A stretch of DNA of 36,340 nucleotides from Singulisphaera sp. GP187 (GTDB lineage Bacteria; Planctomycetota; Planctomycetia; Gemmatales; Gemmataceae), in contig CAMBMH010000023.1 of NCBI GenBank assembly GCA_945868575.1, positions 1 through 36,340 of the forward strand. Direction: 5' to 3'. Shown piece after piece: positions 17,738 to 25,750 of this stretch. Each line of letters opens with the position of its first letter. Within the stretch, counting starts at the first letter, position 1. Both the position numbers and the translations under genes were made by a program. The notes under the pieces were generated by a model. The model was given only the letters and a program-made list of their open reading frames with translations. It was not told the origin of the DNA and ran no database searches.

Positions 17738-18577
17738 TCAGTCAAAAAATCGATAATAGACAATACACCAAAGTGCATTGAACGCATCCTTGAGTCCAAT
17801 CTTTTTCCCTTCCTCGTAGGTTCGCCCCGAGTAGCTAACGGGGACCTCATAAATTCGCCAGCGTGGACTTCGACTCTTGGCAATTTTGGCGGTGACTTCC
17901 GGTTCGAACCCAAATCGGTTCGATTTCAGCTGAATGGAATCAAGGACCTCTTTGCGGAATACTTTGTAACAGGTCTCCATATCCGTGAGGTTGAGATCGG
18001 TAAAGGTATTCGATAACCGGGTGAGCATTCCGTTTGCGATCGAATGCCAATAAAAGAGGACCCGATGGGTTTCTCCAATGAACCTTGAGCCATATACAAC
18101 ATCCGCTTTTTCATCGAGGATAGGAAATAGGAGCTCCGGGTAATCGGCGGGATCGTATTCGAGGTCCGCATCCTGTACCAAAACCACCGTTCCTTTGGCA
18201 TGGGCAAATCCGGTCCGAAGTGCCCCTCCTTTGCCGGTGTTTTTTTCGTGAAGAATTACCCGTGTATCTGGACCCTCCAGTGTTTTGAGGAGTTCTCGTG
18301 TTCCATCCGTGCTGCAGTCGTCAACAATGACGATTTCCTTCGGAATGGGCGTTTCGCGAACCCGACGCAAAACCTCGGCGATCCAGCGCGATTCGTTGTA
18401 CACCGGGATAACCACGGAAAGGAGAAATCCCGGAGGAAAAGTCATTATTCCCAGACGCCGACTTTTCGCTGGGCCCAAAATCTCCTTGAGCAAGCAGTCC
18501 CTTTCGGATTGGGAAAGGCCTGCCCACTTTTCTCCAATGGGGCCTAGGTAATTTGGGGTGTCCTGTCCAGATTTCAC
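17738..18577 (-). CDS. GT2 glycosyltransferase, polyprenol-phosphate mannose/glucose synthase-like
   Basis: A 279-residue soluble GT-A enzyme. LSVVIPVYNE, EIVIVDDCSTDGT, NTGKGGALRTGFAHAKG and VLVQDADLEYDPADY (metal-binding DAD) are the standard DPM1-like motifs. DMETCYKVFRKEVLDSIQLK and RFGFEPEVTAKIAK are typical of the bacterial DPM1-like group that loads a sugar onto undecaprenyl phosphate. No C-terminal membrane helices are present. GTG 18577 has GGGAG seven bases upstream, giving about 44 residues before the GT fold (GEKWAGLSQSERDCLLKEIL). An ATG at 18445 would remove this extension. It could supply sugar donor to the GT39 or GT87 enzymes also in the window; that is inferred. Confidence 0.88.
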   Translation of the reverse strand: MKSGQDTPNYLGPIGEKWAGLSQSERDCLLKEILGPAKSRRLGIMTFPPGFLLSVVIPVYNESRWIAEVLRRVRETPIPKEIVIVDDCSTDGTRELLKTLEGPDTRVILHEKNTGKGGALRTGFAHAKGTVVLVQDADLEYDPADYPELLFPILDEKADVVYGSRFIGETHRVLFYWHSIANGMLTRLSNTFTDLNLTDMETCYKVFRKEVLDSIQLKSNRFGFEPEVTAKIAKSRSPRWRIYEVPVSYSGRTYEEGKKIGLKDAFNALWCIVYYRFFD

Positions 18578-18772
18578 GATTGATCTCCCGATCCTTGGGT
18601 TAGAATTAGGTTAAGATGTGACGGTTATTAGGGAAGTGGCGCTCAAAAGGGTACGGCAAATTGGCATGAGCCTCCGGATTCCATTCCTGGGTAAGGATAT
18701 GGGGCACAATTGACCGAACTAAATTGAGAATTGCCTGCGGCGTCCCGTGGGATTTGTTGGGGGTATTGCCCG

Positions 18773-19840
18773 ATGTCGACAACAAGCAAGGTTTTGGCGG
18801 TGCTGAATCTGCTCGCCTTGTTTGCTTATATTTTTCTAGGCTCGACCATATACAGCTATCGAACCGATTGGCAGTACCAGAATTTTCTCATGGACCGAAC
18901 CCTTAAAGGGCTTCCTCTCAATGAGGATGAGGTCGATGAATTTGGCCAACTCGTGGCGGAGCGACTTGGCACCAAGGATGAGACGCCCCTTAAGACCCTT
19001 TTGGCTTCCGCCGGTGGAAACCCTGCGGGCCCAACGCTTCTTGATGAGGTGAAAGCCGTCAAAAACAAAGTTGAAGGACTTTTAAGTGGGCCCGACGCCG
19101 GGAAAAATCTCGAAAAATTCCTGATGCCCCTAAGCAACAGCTTGGCTGAGCGCACAGAAATTCTTCAACTCCTTAAAAATCCCAATGATGCCAAAACCCT
19201 TGAATCATTGAAGGAACGGGCTGACGGCATTACCTCCGCGGCAATTAACGGCAAGAAAAAATTGGAAGCCGGAGGCGAAAAAAGCCTTAGCCCCGAAGAA
19301 CATCGCGAAGCCATTGGACGATTCCTTTGGGCTGCCCAAAGTCTGGATGAAGACGCCGGAAGTCCGACCAAAATCAATCGCCTTTTGGTTATGGTTGGCC
19401 CCAATGTGGCGATTAATGTACTTACGCAATCGATACGAAACACCGAGGAAATGTTCCGCCAGGTCGATGCAGTCCGCTCTTCGGAACAAGCCAATTTTGT
19501 AAAAGCACAATCTACCCTGGTGTCAGACATCCGGGCCCTGGACCTTCTTGAACAGCGAAAGATTGATGAGCGGGACGCTGTCGTCCAAAAATCCGAGGAA
19601 CAAATTAGCTCCCGCAGGAAACTGCAATCCAACAGGGATGAGCTTCAAAAACAGTTGGCGGAAAAGCGTGAAGAAGCCAACAAGCTTATGACCGATCTGC
19701 GCACTCAGGGGAAATCCCTTTATGAGAGCCGGATCAAGGTCTTGGACGCCATTAAAAACATGCAGCAAACCGAAAACGCCATCCGCCAGTTGGAAGGGCT
19801 AAAGCCAGCCTCCCAACCGGCTCCCCAAGTCGGCCAATAA
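18773..19840 (+). CDS. Single-pass membrane protein with long coiled-coil tail (cluster gene 1)
   Basis: A protein of 355 residues from ATG 18773. A short N-terminus (MSTTSK) is followed by one hydrophobic helix (VLAVLNLLALFAYIFLGSTI), then about 320 hydrophilic residues, mostly helical. From about residue 235 there is a strong coiled coil rich in Arg, Lys, Glu and Gln (EEQISSRRKLQSNRDELQKQ and LAEKREEANKLMTDLRTQ). It ends in a short Pro/Gln tail. By charge the tail should lie outside the cytoplasmic membrane. I do not recognise a family. It is the first of four consecutive same-strand genes for anchored proteins; the next starts 13 bases after its stop. A start 42 bases earlier (18731) would bury the anchor behind an odd Cys/Trp-rich leader. 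Confidence 0.8.
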   Translation: MSTTSKVLAVLNLLALFAYIFLGSTIYSYRTDWQYQNFLMDRTLKGLPLNEDEVDEFGQLVAERLGTKDETPLKTLLASAGGNPAGPTLLDEVKAVKNKVEGLLSGPDAGKNLEKFLMPLSNSLAERTEILQLLKNPNDAKTLESLKERADGITSAAINGKKKLEAGGEKSLSPEEHREAIGRFLWAAQSLDEDAGSPTKINRLLVMVGPNVAINVLTQSIRNTEEMFRQVDAVRSSEQANFVKAQSTLVSDIRALDLLEQRKIDERDAVVQKSEEQISSRRKLQSNRDELQKQLAEKREEANKLMTDLRTQGKSLYESRIKVLDAIKNMQQTENAIRQLEGLKPASQPAPQVGQ

Positions 19841-19853
19841 GCAAGGGGCACTC

Positions 19854-20615
19854 ATGACCGCTCTTGGAAAATTCCTGGTTTTTTTGACCACCACAGGCGC
19901 CCTGCTCCTGGCGGTAATGTCCTATTCCTCATGGGTTACTTCCTACGATTTCACCGATCGGCCAGGCAAGGATGGAGAACCTGACGGAACCTACCTCAAG
20001 CGCAAGCAAAAGATTGAGGCAATTCAAAAAAGTGGCCAATTGGGTGCTGTTTCCAAAGCCTATAAGGATTCGGTTAGTCAACTAAATGACTTGGAAAAGA
20101 AGCGAACTGCCGCACAGGCGTTTTACGCGGCAGAACTCGTTCATGCTCAAAACGGCGCGACAAAAATCGATCCGGTAAGGGAAGTCGTACTTGGCAACGA
20201 TGGAGTAGCCATCAATCCGAAGACCCTTTTGCCCACGATGGTTTCCGCAAAAAATGAAAACACCCTCAACCCTGGTAAGGACCGAGTCCTTCAGGCGAAG
20301 GTTGTTTATGCGCCCTCCTTCAAAAAGCTGGAGGGGGAAATTGCGGAGGCCCACAAAGCGGTAAACGAAGAGACGAAAAAGATCGTTGCCCTAAGCAACG
20401 AAATTTCCAACCAGGGGGGCCAAAAAGGTTTGGTTACCCGAAATGCTGAAGAGCTGGAAAAAATCGCACTTCTCAAAGTTGAACTTTTCGCCATGCGTGG
20501 AAACTTGATCAATATCGCAGCCGACCTGTTTATGAATCAAAAGCGCGTGAAGCAACTAAACGACAGAATGAGCGAACTAGGAAAGATAAGCGAACCCCAG
20601 CCCACCAAGCCCTAG
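19854..20615 (+). CDS. Single-pass membrane protein with coiled-coil tail (cluster gene 2)
   Basis: A 253-residue protein starting 13 bases after cluster gene 1. The N-terminus MTALGKFLVFLTTTGALLLA is a membrane anchor and resembles that of cluster gene 3 (MTAVGKIMAFLVLVLSI). The tail is helical and charged (QLNDLEKKRTAAQAFYAAEL, KLEGEIAEAHKAVNEETKKI) with a central less helical stretch around VREVVLGNDGVAINPKTLLP. It ends in a Pro-rich tail. No enzymatic motif or known domain is seen. AAGGGG lies upstream of the ATG. Shared anchor sequence and gene order with neighbours imply a common complex, probably in the envelope. Confidence 0.8.
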   Translation: MTALGKFLVFLTTTGALLLAVMSYSSWVTSYDFTDRPGKDGEPDGTYLKRKQKIEAIQKSGQLGAVSKAYKDSVSQLNDLEKKRTAAQAFYAAELVHAQNGATKIDPVREVVLGNDGVAINPKTLLPTMVSAKNENTLNPGKDRVLQAKVVYAPSFKKLEGEIAEAHKAVNEETKKIVALSNEISNQGGQKGLVTRNAEELEKIALLKVELFAMRGNLINIAADLFMNQKRVKQLNDRMSELGKISEPQPTKP

Positions 20616-20743
20616 GATTTTTTCCCCCTTTGGTTAAATCCGTATTGACACGGGTACCAACAATACCGCATGAAAGCCTTTAGGAAGGGCTTGCCCATGG
20701 CTTTGAATCCATGGCCCAATCCCACATGCGGGGGCGAATGATC

Positions 20744-21622
20744 ATGACTGCCGTTGGAAAAATTATGGCTTTCCTCGTGCTGGTTCTCAGCATTGGGGTT
20801 TTCGGTATGTCAATTTTTGTCCACTCGCTATGGTCCGACCTACGCGGTGAGTTTGACAAACTCAAAAAGAACTATGATGTCCTCCAGGCCAGCCGCTCGG
20901 CCTACGAGGAGGAGTCAAAAGAACGCAAAGTTCAGTCAGACCGCGTCAAGAACGAGGCGAAGGCCAAAGATGACCGGATTGCCAAGCTGACCACTGATTT
21001 GAATGGCGCACAAACCACTATCGTAACTCTCAACTCCAGCGCGGCCAATCAACAGGCTCAGTTCAAACAGACCTTGGAACAGGCCAAAGCCGAAAACGAT
21101 GCCCGCCAAAAACAATTTGACGAAATCCGGGGAACTTTGGAAAAGGAACAAACCGCCAATGTAAGCCTTGCCAAGGAGCGTGACGATATGCGTCAACGCG
21201 AAGTTGCAGCTCAAATCGAGGCTAAAAATCTTCGCGACCGCTTCGGCCAAATGGAAAAGCAGCTTCGGGAAATGACCAAGCAGATGGATAACTCCAAATC
21301 GACAACCATTGTCGGTGCGGGGCGTCCCGGCGCGGGTCGTGATCGCAATCCTCCCATGGATAATGTTGAGGGAGAGGTCAAATCGACAGATGCCACCGGC
21401 CTTTTGAGGCTTTCCATCGGTAGCGACCAAGGCCTCCAAAGGGGTCACACACTGGAACTCTTCCGCCTCAATCTCCAAAACCCAGGCCAATCAAAGTATC
21501 TCGGTTCCATTCGCGTACTTGAGGTTTCCAATCATGAGGCGGTAGGCGAGCCCGTTCGGGCCCTTGCGGATCGCGCAAAGGTCGGAGATCGAGTGGCGAG
21601 CCGCATCCTCGGCGACCGATAA
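20744..21622 (+). CDS. Single-pass membrane coiled-coil protein with C-terminal beta-barrel-like domain (cluster gene 3)
   Basis: A protein of 292 residues from ATG 20744, preceded by GGGGGCG. The anchor MTAVGKIMAFLVLVLSIGVF is followed by a coiled coil of about 180 residues (LRGEFDKLKKNYDVLQASRS through FGQMEKQLREMTKQMDN). Next is a Gly/Arg/Pro linker (GAGRPGAGRDRNPP), then an about 85-residue domain: GEVKSTDATGLLRLSIGSDQ, GLQRGHTLELFRL, YLGSIRVLEVSNHEAVGEPV and KVGDRVASRIL. This last part reads like the small beta-barrel repeat found at the C-terminus of FlgT-like proteins, a resemblance rather than a firm call. The layout (anchor, rod, globular head) fits a structural or tethering part. 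It starts 128 bases after gene 2. Confidence 0.8.
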   Translation: MTAVGKIMAFLVLVLSIGVFGMSIFVHSLWSDLRGEFDKLKKNYDVLQASRSAYEEESKERKVQSDRVKNEAKAKDDRIAKLTTDLNGAQTTIVTLNSSAANQQAQFKQTLEQAKAENDARQKQFDEIRGTLEKEQTANVSLAKERDDMRQREVAAQIEAKNLRDRFGQMEKQLREMTKQMDNSKSTTIVGAGRPGAGRDRNPPMDNVEGEVKSTDATGLLRLSIGSDQGLQRGHTLELFRLNLQNPGQSKYLGSIRVLEVSNHEAVGEPVRALADRAKVGDRVASRILGDR

Positions 21623-21658
21623 CAAAGACAGGGACATGTTTCCCGGAGGACATGGGTC

Positions 21659-21832
21659 ATGGCGAAAAAGCGGCAAGTTGGTGTAAAACCCAAGGACAAC
21701 GCCTACACAGTGCTTTTGGCGATTGCTCTCCTGGCTCAAATCGTCGGGATCACTTTCCTGACGCTGGATTACCTGAACATGAAGGACCCGCCAAAAGCTC
21801 CTCCTCCACCCAAGTTGACGGCTGAGGGCTAG
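21659..21832 (+). CDS. 57-residue single-pass membrane peptide (cluster gene 4)
   Basis: A small gene with GGAGG nine bases before the ATG, 36 bases after cluster gene 3. The product has a basic N-terminus (MAKKRQVGVKPKDN), one hydrophobic helix (AYTVLLAIALLAQIVGITFL), and a proline-rich tail (MKDPPKAPPPPKLTAEG). By the positive-inside rule the basic end is cytoplasmic. The good ribosome site, the position in the cluster and the clean membrane-protein layout make it very likely real despite its size. Function unknown; it may be a small subunit or assembly factor for the proteins before it. Confidence 0.75.
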   Translation: MAKKRQVGVKPKDNAYTVLLAIALLAQIVGITFLTLDYLNMKDPPKAPPPPKLTAEG

Positions 21833-21905
21833 TGATCGGCTTGGAACACAAAGTTTCGAGCACGAATTTGGTTGGTATTTCGGTCAATTTTTCTGATCGC
21901 CTTTT

Positions 21906-21936
21906 GCCTCCCTAAAATCAGATGGGGAGGCTTTTT
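21906..21936 (+). promoter_or_regulatory. Terminator-like hairpin that covers the mnmA ribosome binding site
   Basis: GCCTCCC pairs with GGGAGGC around a 12-base loop, followed by TTTTT, which looks like a terminator for the four-gene cluster. The 3' arm is also the GGGGAGG ribosome site of mnmA, whose ATG lies at 21939, two bases past the T tract. Transcripts that read through would have the site hidden; transcripts starting inside the hairpin would not. Confidence 0.65.
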
Positions 21937-21938
21937 AT

Positions 21939-23165
21939 ATGGCTCGTGTCGTTGTTGCGATGAGCGGTGGGGTGGATAGCTCCGTTACCGCATGGCTTTT
22001 GAAGGAACAGGGGCACGAGGTTATCGGCCTCTTTATGCGCACAGGCGTTGAAGCTCCACCTCCCTCAACCGATGAAAACTGCTCTGTGGAAAGCCCGAAC
22101 TCCGACCGAAAAAAAGGTTGCTGTTCGGCCTCGGATGCCCGGGATGCCCGCAGAATCGCAGACCAACTCGACATCCCGTTCTACTCTGTCGATTTTTCGG
22201 GTGATTTTTCCAGCCTGATGGACCTTTTTGCAGACGAATACCTCCGCGGACGCACGCCCAACCCTTGCGTGGTCTGCAACAGCCGACTCAAATTTGGAAC
22301 ACTCTGGAGCCAGGCCAAAGCCCTTGAAGCGGATTACCTCGCTACAGGCCACTATGTGCGCCGAACCGATGGACCGAGTGGCCCGGAATTGCATGTAGCC
22401 CATGACCTCAACAAGGATCAGTCCTATGTCCTTTTCGGGTTAAAAAGGGAAATCCTCGGGGGTTTAATGTTCCCACTCGGGGACCTGACCAAACCCGAGG
22501 TGCGGGAGATTGCCGCCAAGGCGGGGTTCTCCTCCGTTGCATCCAAGCCCGATAGTGTCGAAATCTGCTTCGTACCCGATCATGACCATGCCCGTTTTGT
22601 CCGGGAAAGGCGACCGAACTCGGCCGTCCCGGGAAACATCATTGACGAATCCGGCAAAAAGCTCGGAGAACATACGGGAATCGAACGATTTACCGTGGGA
22701 CAACGAAAGGGACTCCAGCTTGCGATGGGGTCTCCCCGCTATGTGCTGAAGGTCATCCCCGAAACCCATGAGGTGGTGATCGGCGAACGGCCTGGACTAT
22801 TTTCGCGTGGATTGCTCGCATCAAGACTTAACTGGTTTGTCGACCTTCCCGAGGGAAATTTTGCCTGCCAGGCCCGGATCCGCCATCGCCACACCCCTGC
22901 ACGCTCCGCAGCCCGGGTCCGGCCGGATGGAAACCTTGAAGTCCGATTTGACGAACCACAATCAGCGGTTACGCCAGGCCAATCCGTGGTCCTGTATTTG
23001 GGCACCAAAGTCCTGGGTGGGGCATGGATTGATGAGGCCCTTTCGGATGGGTATTTTTGCAAAAAGGAAGAAGCCAACATACCTTCCTCCCCCATGGAAA
23101 ATAGTCTTGTTCAATCCCAAACTCCTCAACCAGCCTCAGTGGGCCCGACGGGGAGCTTTGCGTGA
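21939..23165 (+). CDS. mnmA: tRNA-uridine 2-sulfurtransferase (MnmA)
   Basis: A 408-residue enzyme that, using ATP and relayed sulfur, thiolates U34 of tRNA-Lys, -Glu and -Gln in the cytoplasm. The ATP-binding loop is MSGGVDSSV (residues 8-16). GRTPNPCVVCN carries the catalytic Cys110, and SVEICFVPD carries the persulfide Cys210, equivalent to E. coli C102 and C199. ATGHYVRR, DQSYVLFGL and TVGQRKGLQL are further family signatures. The C-terminal beta domain ends at about 375, followed by about 35 extra residues (KKEEANIPSSPMENSLVQSQ). The stop overlaps the GTG start of the metal-binding protein gene by 4 bases, so translation is coupled to the importer genes. Confidence 0.97.
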   Translation: MARVVVAMSGGVDSSVTAWLLKEQGHEVIGLFMRTGVEAPPPSTDENCSVESPNSDRKKGCCSASDARDARRIADQLDIPFYSVDFSGDFSSLMDLFADEYLRGRTPNPCVVCNSRLKFGTLWSQAKALEADYLATGHYVRRTDGPSGPELHVAHDLNKDQSYVLFGLKREILGGLMFPLGDLTKPEVREIAAKAGFSSVASKPDSVEICFVPDHDHARFVRERRPNSAVPGNIIDESGKKLGEHTGIERFTVGQRKGLQLAMGSPRYVLKVIPETHEVVIGERPGLFSRGLLASRLNWFVDLPEGNFACQARIRHRHTPARSAARVRPDGNLEVRFDEPQSAVTPGQSVVLYLGTKVLGGAWIDEALSDGYFCKKEEANIPSSPMENSLVQSQTPQPASVGPTGSFA

Positions 23166-24091
23166 AATCGTGTCGGCGAGGATTCCTGGCGGGGATTCCC
23201 GGCCTTTTGGCTTGGGGTACGGCCTGTCAACGGGAGGTTTCCTCCAACCCGGAAAGGTCCCTTCTGGCTACAACCGGATTGGTCGCGGATCTTGTCAGGA
23301 AAATTGCCGGCCCTTGGTGGGAAGTCCAGTCCCTTATGGGGCCGGGGATTGACCCCCATACCTTTGAACCGAGCTATGGCGCCCTACGCCGCCTGACTTC
23401 CGCGAAAATGGTCTTTTTCCATGGACTTCACCTCGAAGGGAAAATGGCCGAGGTGCTTCATAGGCTTGAGGAGCGTGAGCCTTCCCGTTATCACGCCGTT
23501 ACCTCGCAAATTCCCGCCTCAAGAATCCTCGGGGAAAGCCTTGAGTCCCCCGATCCTCATGTCTGGATGGATGCGGTCCTCTGGTCGGAATGTCTTGGTC
23601 CGATCACAAAAGCCCTTTGTGAAGCCGATCCTGAGAACGCACGGGACTATCTCATTCGTCACGCTGAGACGCTTGATTCCATGGTTCGTCTGGACGATCA
23701 AATTCGCCGGCTTGTCTTGTCCATTCCACCCCAAAAACGGATCCTGGTAACAGCCCATGATGCGTTCGCCTATTTCGGCCGCGCATATGGCTTTCGTGTG
23801 GAAGGGGTTCAAGGAATAAGCACCGCCACCGAGGCGACCCTCAATCGGCTTGAGGAAGTTGCGGATATCCTCGTCGAAAACAAAATTGGCGCTGTGTTTC
23901 TTGAGTCGTCTGTCAATCCAAGAACCCTCACAAAGATCCGCGAAATCGCCAAAAGACTCGACCACAATTCCCATGTGGCCGCGGGCGGAACACTCTATTC
24001 GGACTCTCTGGGTGATCCGGGCAGCGGCGCGGAAACCCACAAAGGCATGATGCTTGCCAATGTTCAAACTTTGGTGGAGGCCCTTCGTTGA
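23162..24091 (+). CDS. TroA-like Mn/Zn ABC transporter substrate-binding lipoprotein
   Basis: A 309-residue cluster 9 (A-1) binding protein. The leader MKSCRRGFLAGIPGLLAWGT holds a twin-arginine-like RRGFL, and Cys22 is a plausible lipobox cysteine (GTAC), so it is probably a Tat-exported lipoprotein. Metal ligands line up with TroA: His66 (GIDPHTFEPSYG), His133 (DPHVWMD), His199 (VTAHDAFAYFGRAYGF) and Asp281 (YSDSLG). The third His rather than Glu fits the TroA type that takes zinc or manganese. GTG start overlaps the mnmA stop by 4 bases (GTGA), and its own stop overlaps the ATPase start. Metal identity cannot be fixed from sequence. Confidence 0.92.
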   Translation: MKSCRRGFLAGIPGLLAWGTACQREVSSNPERSLLATTGLVADLVRKIAGPWWEVQSLMGPGIDPHTFEPSYGALRRLTSAKMVFFHGLHLEGKMAEVLHRLEEREPSRYHAVTSQIPASRILGESLESPDPHVWMDAVLWSECLGPITKALCEADPENARDYLIRHAETLDSMVRLDDQIRRLVLSIPPQKRILVTAHDAFAYFGRAYGFRVEGVQGISTATEATLNRLEEVADILVENKIGAVFLESSVNPRTLTKIREIAKRLDHNSHVAAGGTLYSDSLGDPGSGAETHKGMMLANVQTLVEALR

Positions 24092-24837
24092 GCACCCCCG
24101 CAATCGAAATTGAAGACTTGACGGTCGCTTATGGGGAAAGGCCCGCTCTTTGGGATATCGACCTTAAGGTTCCCACCGGAGTGATGATGGGCCTGATCGG
24201 CCCCAACGGCGCTGGCAAATCCACCCTGATCAAAACCGTCATGGGGCTGATCAAACCCGCGGCAGGAACTGTTCGTATTTTCGGAAAACCCTTATCCGAA
24301 ACAGGTTCCAGGGTCGCTTATGTTCCCCAGCGAAGTAGTGTCGATTGGGATTTTCCAGCCACAGTTATGGATGTGGCCCTGATGGGGTGCTTTGGCCGCC
24401 TGGGTTGGCTTGGGCGTCCCAAAAGCATTGACCGCCAAACTGCTCGGGAAGCCCTTGCCCGGGTCGGGATCTCAAACCTTGCAACCCGCCCCGTCCATCA
24501 GCTTTCCGGAGGCCAGCAGCAGCGAGTTTTCCTTGCCAGGGCGCTGGTTCAAAAGGCGGAGCTCTATCTGCTTGACGAACCCTTCCAGGGGGTCGATGCC
24601 GCCACAGAATCGCTTATTTTGGACCTTTTAAGAACCATTCGTTCCGAGGGAGGAACGGTGGTGGTTGTCCACCACGACCTCCAGACCGTCGCAGACCGCT
24701 TTGATCAGGCGGCCTTGCTCAAAGTCAAATTGTTGGCCTCAGGGCCCGTGGACGAAGTGATGACCCCCGAACTCCTCCAGAAGGCCTATGGGTCGAGTGG
24801 AGCGGGCCTGGTTACCTCCCGGGATGGACACCCATGA
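24088..24837 (+). CDS. Mn/Zn ABC transporter ATPase (TroB/ZnuC-like)
   Basis: A 249-residue ATPase energising metal import. Walker A is GPNGAGKST, the Q loop AYVPQRSSVDWDFPATV (a sequence typical of the metal-chelate group), the signature LSGGQQQR, Walker B LYLLDEPFQGVD, and the switch HHD. It starts with TTG at 24088, overlapping the preceding stop as TTGA, and its stop overlaps the following ATG, so the genes are translationally coupled. Full length and intact. Confidence 0.93.
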   Translation: MSTPAIEIEDLTVAYGERPALWDIDLKVPTGVMMGLIGPNGAGKSTLIKTVMGLIKPAAGTVRIFGKPLSETGSRVAYVPQRSSVDWDFPATVMDVALMGCFGRLGWLGRPKSIDRQTAREALARVGISNLATRPVHQLSGGQQQRVFLARALVQKAELYLLDEPFQGVDAATESLILDLLRTIRSEGGTVVVVHHDLQTVADRFDQAALLKVKLLASGPVDEVMTPELLQKAYGSSGAGLVTSRDGHP

Positions 24838-25745
24838 ACCCATTGAACCTGTGGGAAATCACCCCGGGACTGGCAACGGTGGTCCTTGGCACAGCCCTTT
24901 TGGGATTGGCAACCGGGGCCCTGGGAAGCCTCGCAGTGCTCCGGCGCAATAGTCTCATGGGCGACGCATTGTCACACGCCGCCTATCCGGGACTTTTAGC
25001 TGGTTTCCTCCTAAGTGGAACCAAGTCTGTCGCCATGATGGTCCTGGGCGCCTCCATCTTTGCGGCTTTGGCACAGTGGCTCACCGGCTTATTGATTCGC
25101 AGCACCCGGGTTCGTCCTGATGCGGCATTGGCATTGGTGATGGGCTGTTTCTTTGGTTTTGGAATGATCCTCCAAAGTCACCTTCAACAAAATCCAAGCG
25201 CGGCACAGGCTGGGCTGAAGGACTACCTTTTTGGCCAGGCCGGGCTTCTCCTGGAAGAGGATATCGCACTTTTGGCAGCATTGGCATTGCTTGTCCTTGT
25301 GGCTCTTGTAATGGGTTGGTCACGCTGGAAAATCATAACTTTCGACCGGGCCCATGCGGTCAGCCTTGGGATCAATGTCTTCTTTTGGGATGTCCTTTAC
25401 AACTTTTTGTTCATACTTTCCGTGGTAATCGGTCTTCAGGTTGCGGGTGTTGTCCTAATGAGCGCGCTCTTGATCATGCCGGGTTGCGCCGCCCGTTATT
25501 GGACCAAGCGGATGAGCACTATGGTCACGCTTGCCGGAGCAAGCGGGGCCATTCTGGGTGTTGGAGGAACATTTGCCTCGGACCAACTCTCCTGGCCGCC
25601 TGGTCCAACCATTGTGCTTTTGGGATTTGCCTGGCTGATTATCAGCTTTTTCGTTCGGGATATCCGCAAAAAGCGAAACCAATATTCAGGCAATTCCGCC
25701 AAAATTTCCGATGCGCTTCACCTCGGCGGCGTGGGGGCAAACTGA
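24834..25745 (+). CDS. Mn/Zn ABC transporter permease (TroC-like)
   Basis: A 303-residue membrane subunit of the ABC-3 family (PF00950), with about eight or nine hydrophobic helices. VLRRNSLMGDALSHAAYPGL carries the DALSH motif common to these permeases, and LQVAGVVLMSALLIMPGCAA is the conserved late helix. The ATG overlaps the ATPase stop as ATGA. The short C-terminal tail is basic and cytoplasmic (VRDIRKKRNQYSG). It should pair with the next permease to form a heterodimeric pore. Confidence 0.92.
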   Translation: MNPLNLWEITPGLATVVLGTALLGLATGALGSLAVLRRNSLMGDALSHAAYPGLLAGFLLSGTKSVAMMVLGASIFAALAQWLTGLLIRSTRVRPDAALALVMGCFFGFGMILQSHLQQNPSAAQAGLKDYLFGQAGLLLEEDIALLAALALLVLVALVMGWSRWKIITFDRAHAVSLGINVFFWDVLYNFLFILSVVIGLQVAGVVLMSALLIMPGCAARYWTKRMSTMVTLAGASGAILGVGGTFASDQLSWPPGPTIVLLGFAWLIISFFVRDIRKKRNQYSGNSAKISDALHLGGVGAN

Positions 25746-25750
25746 TTGCC

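Noticed and set aside
25316-25750. Upstream extension of the second metal permease frame by 145 codons
   Set aside because: It overlaps the first permease gene and encodes Cys/Arg-rich sequence with no membrane character; ATG 25751 fits the family start.
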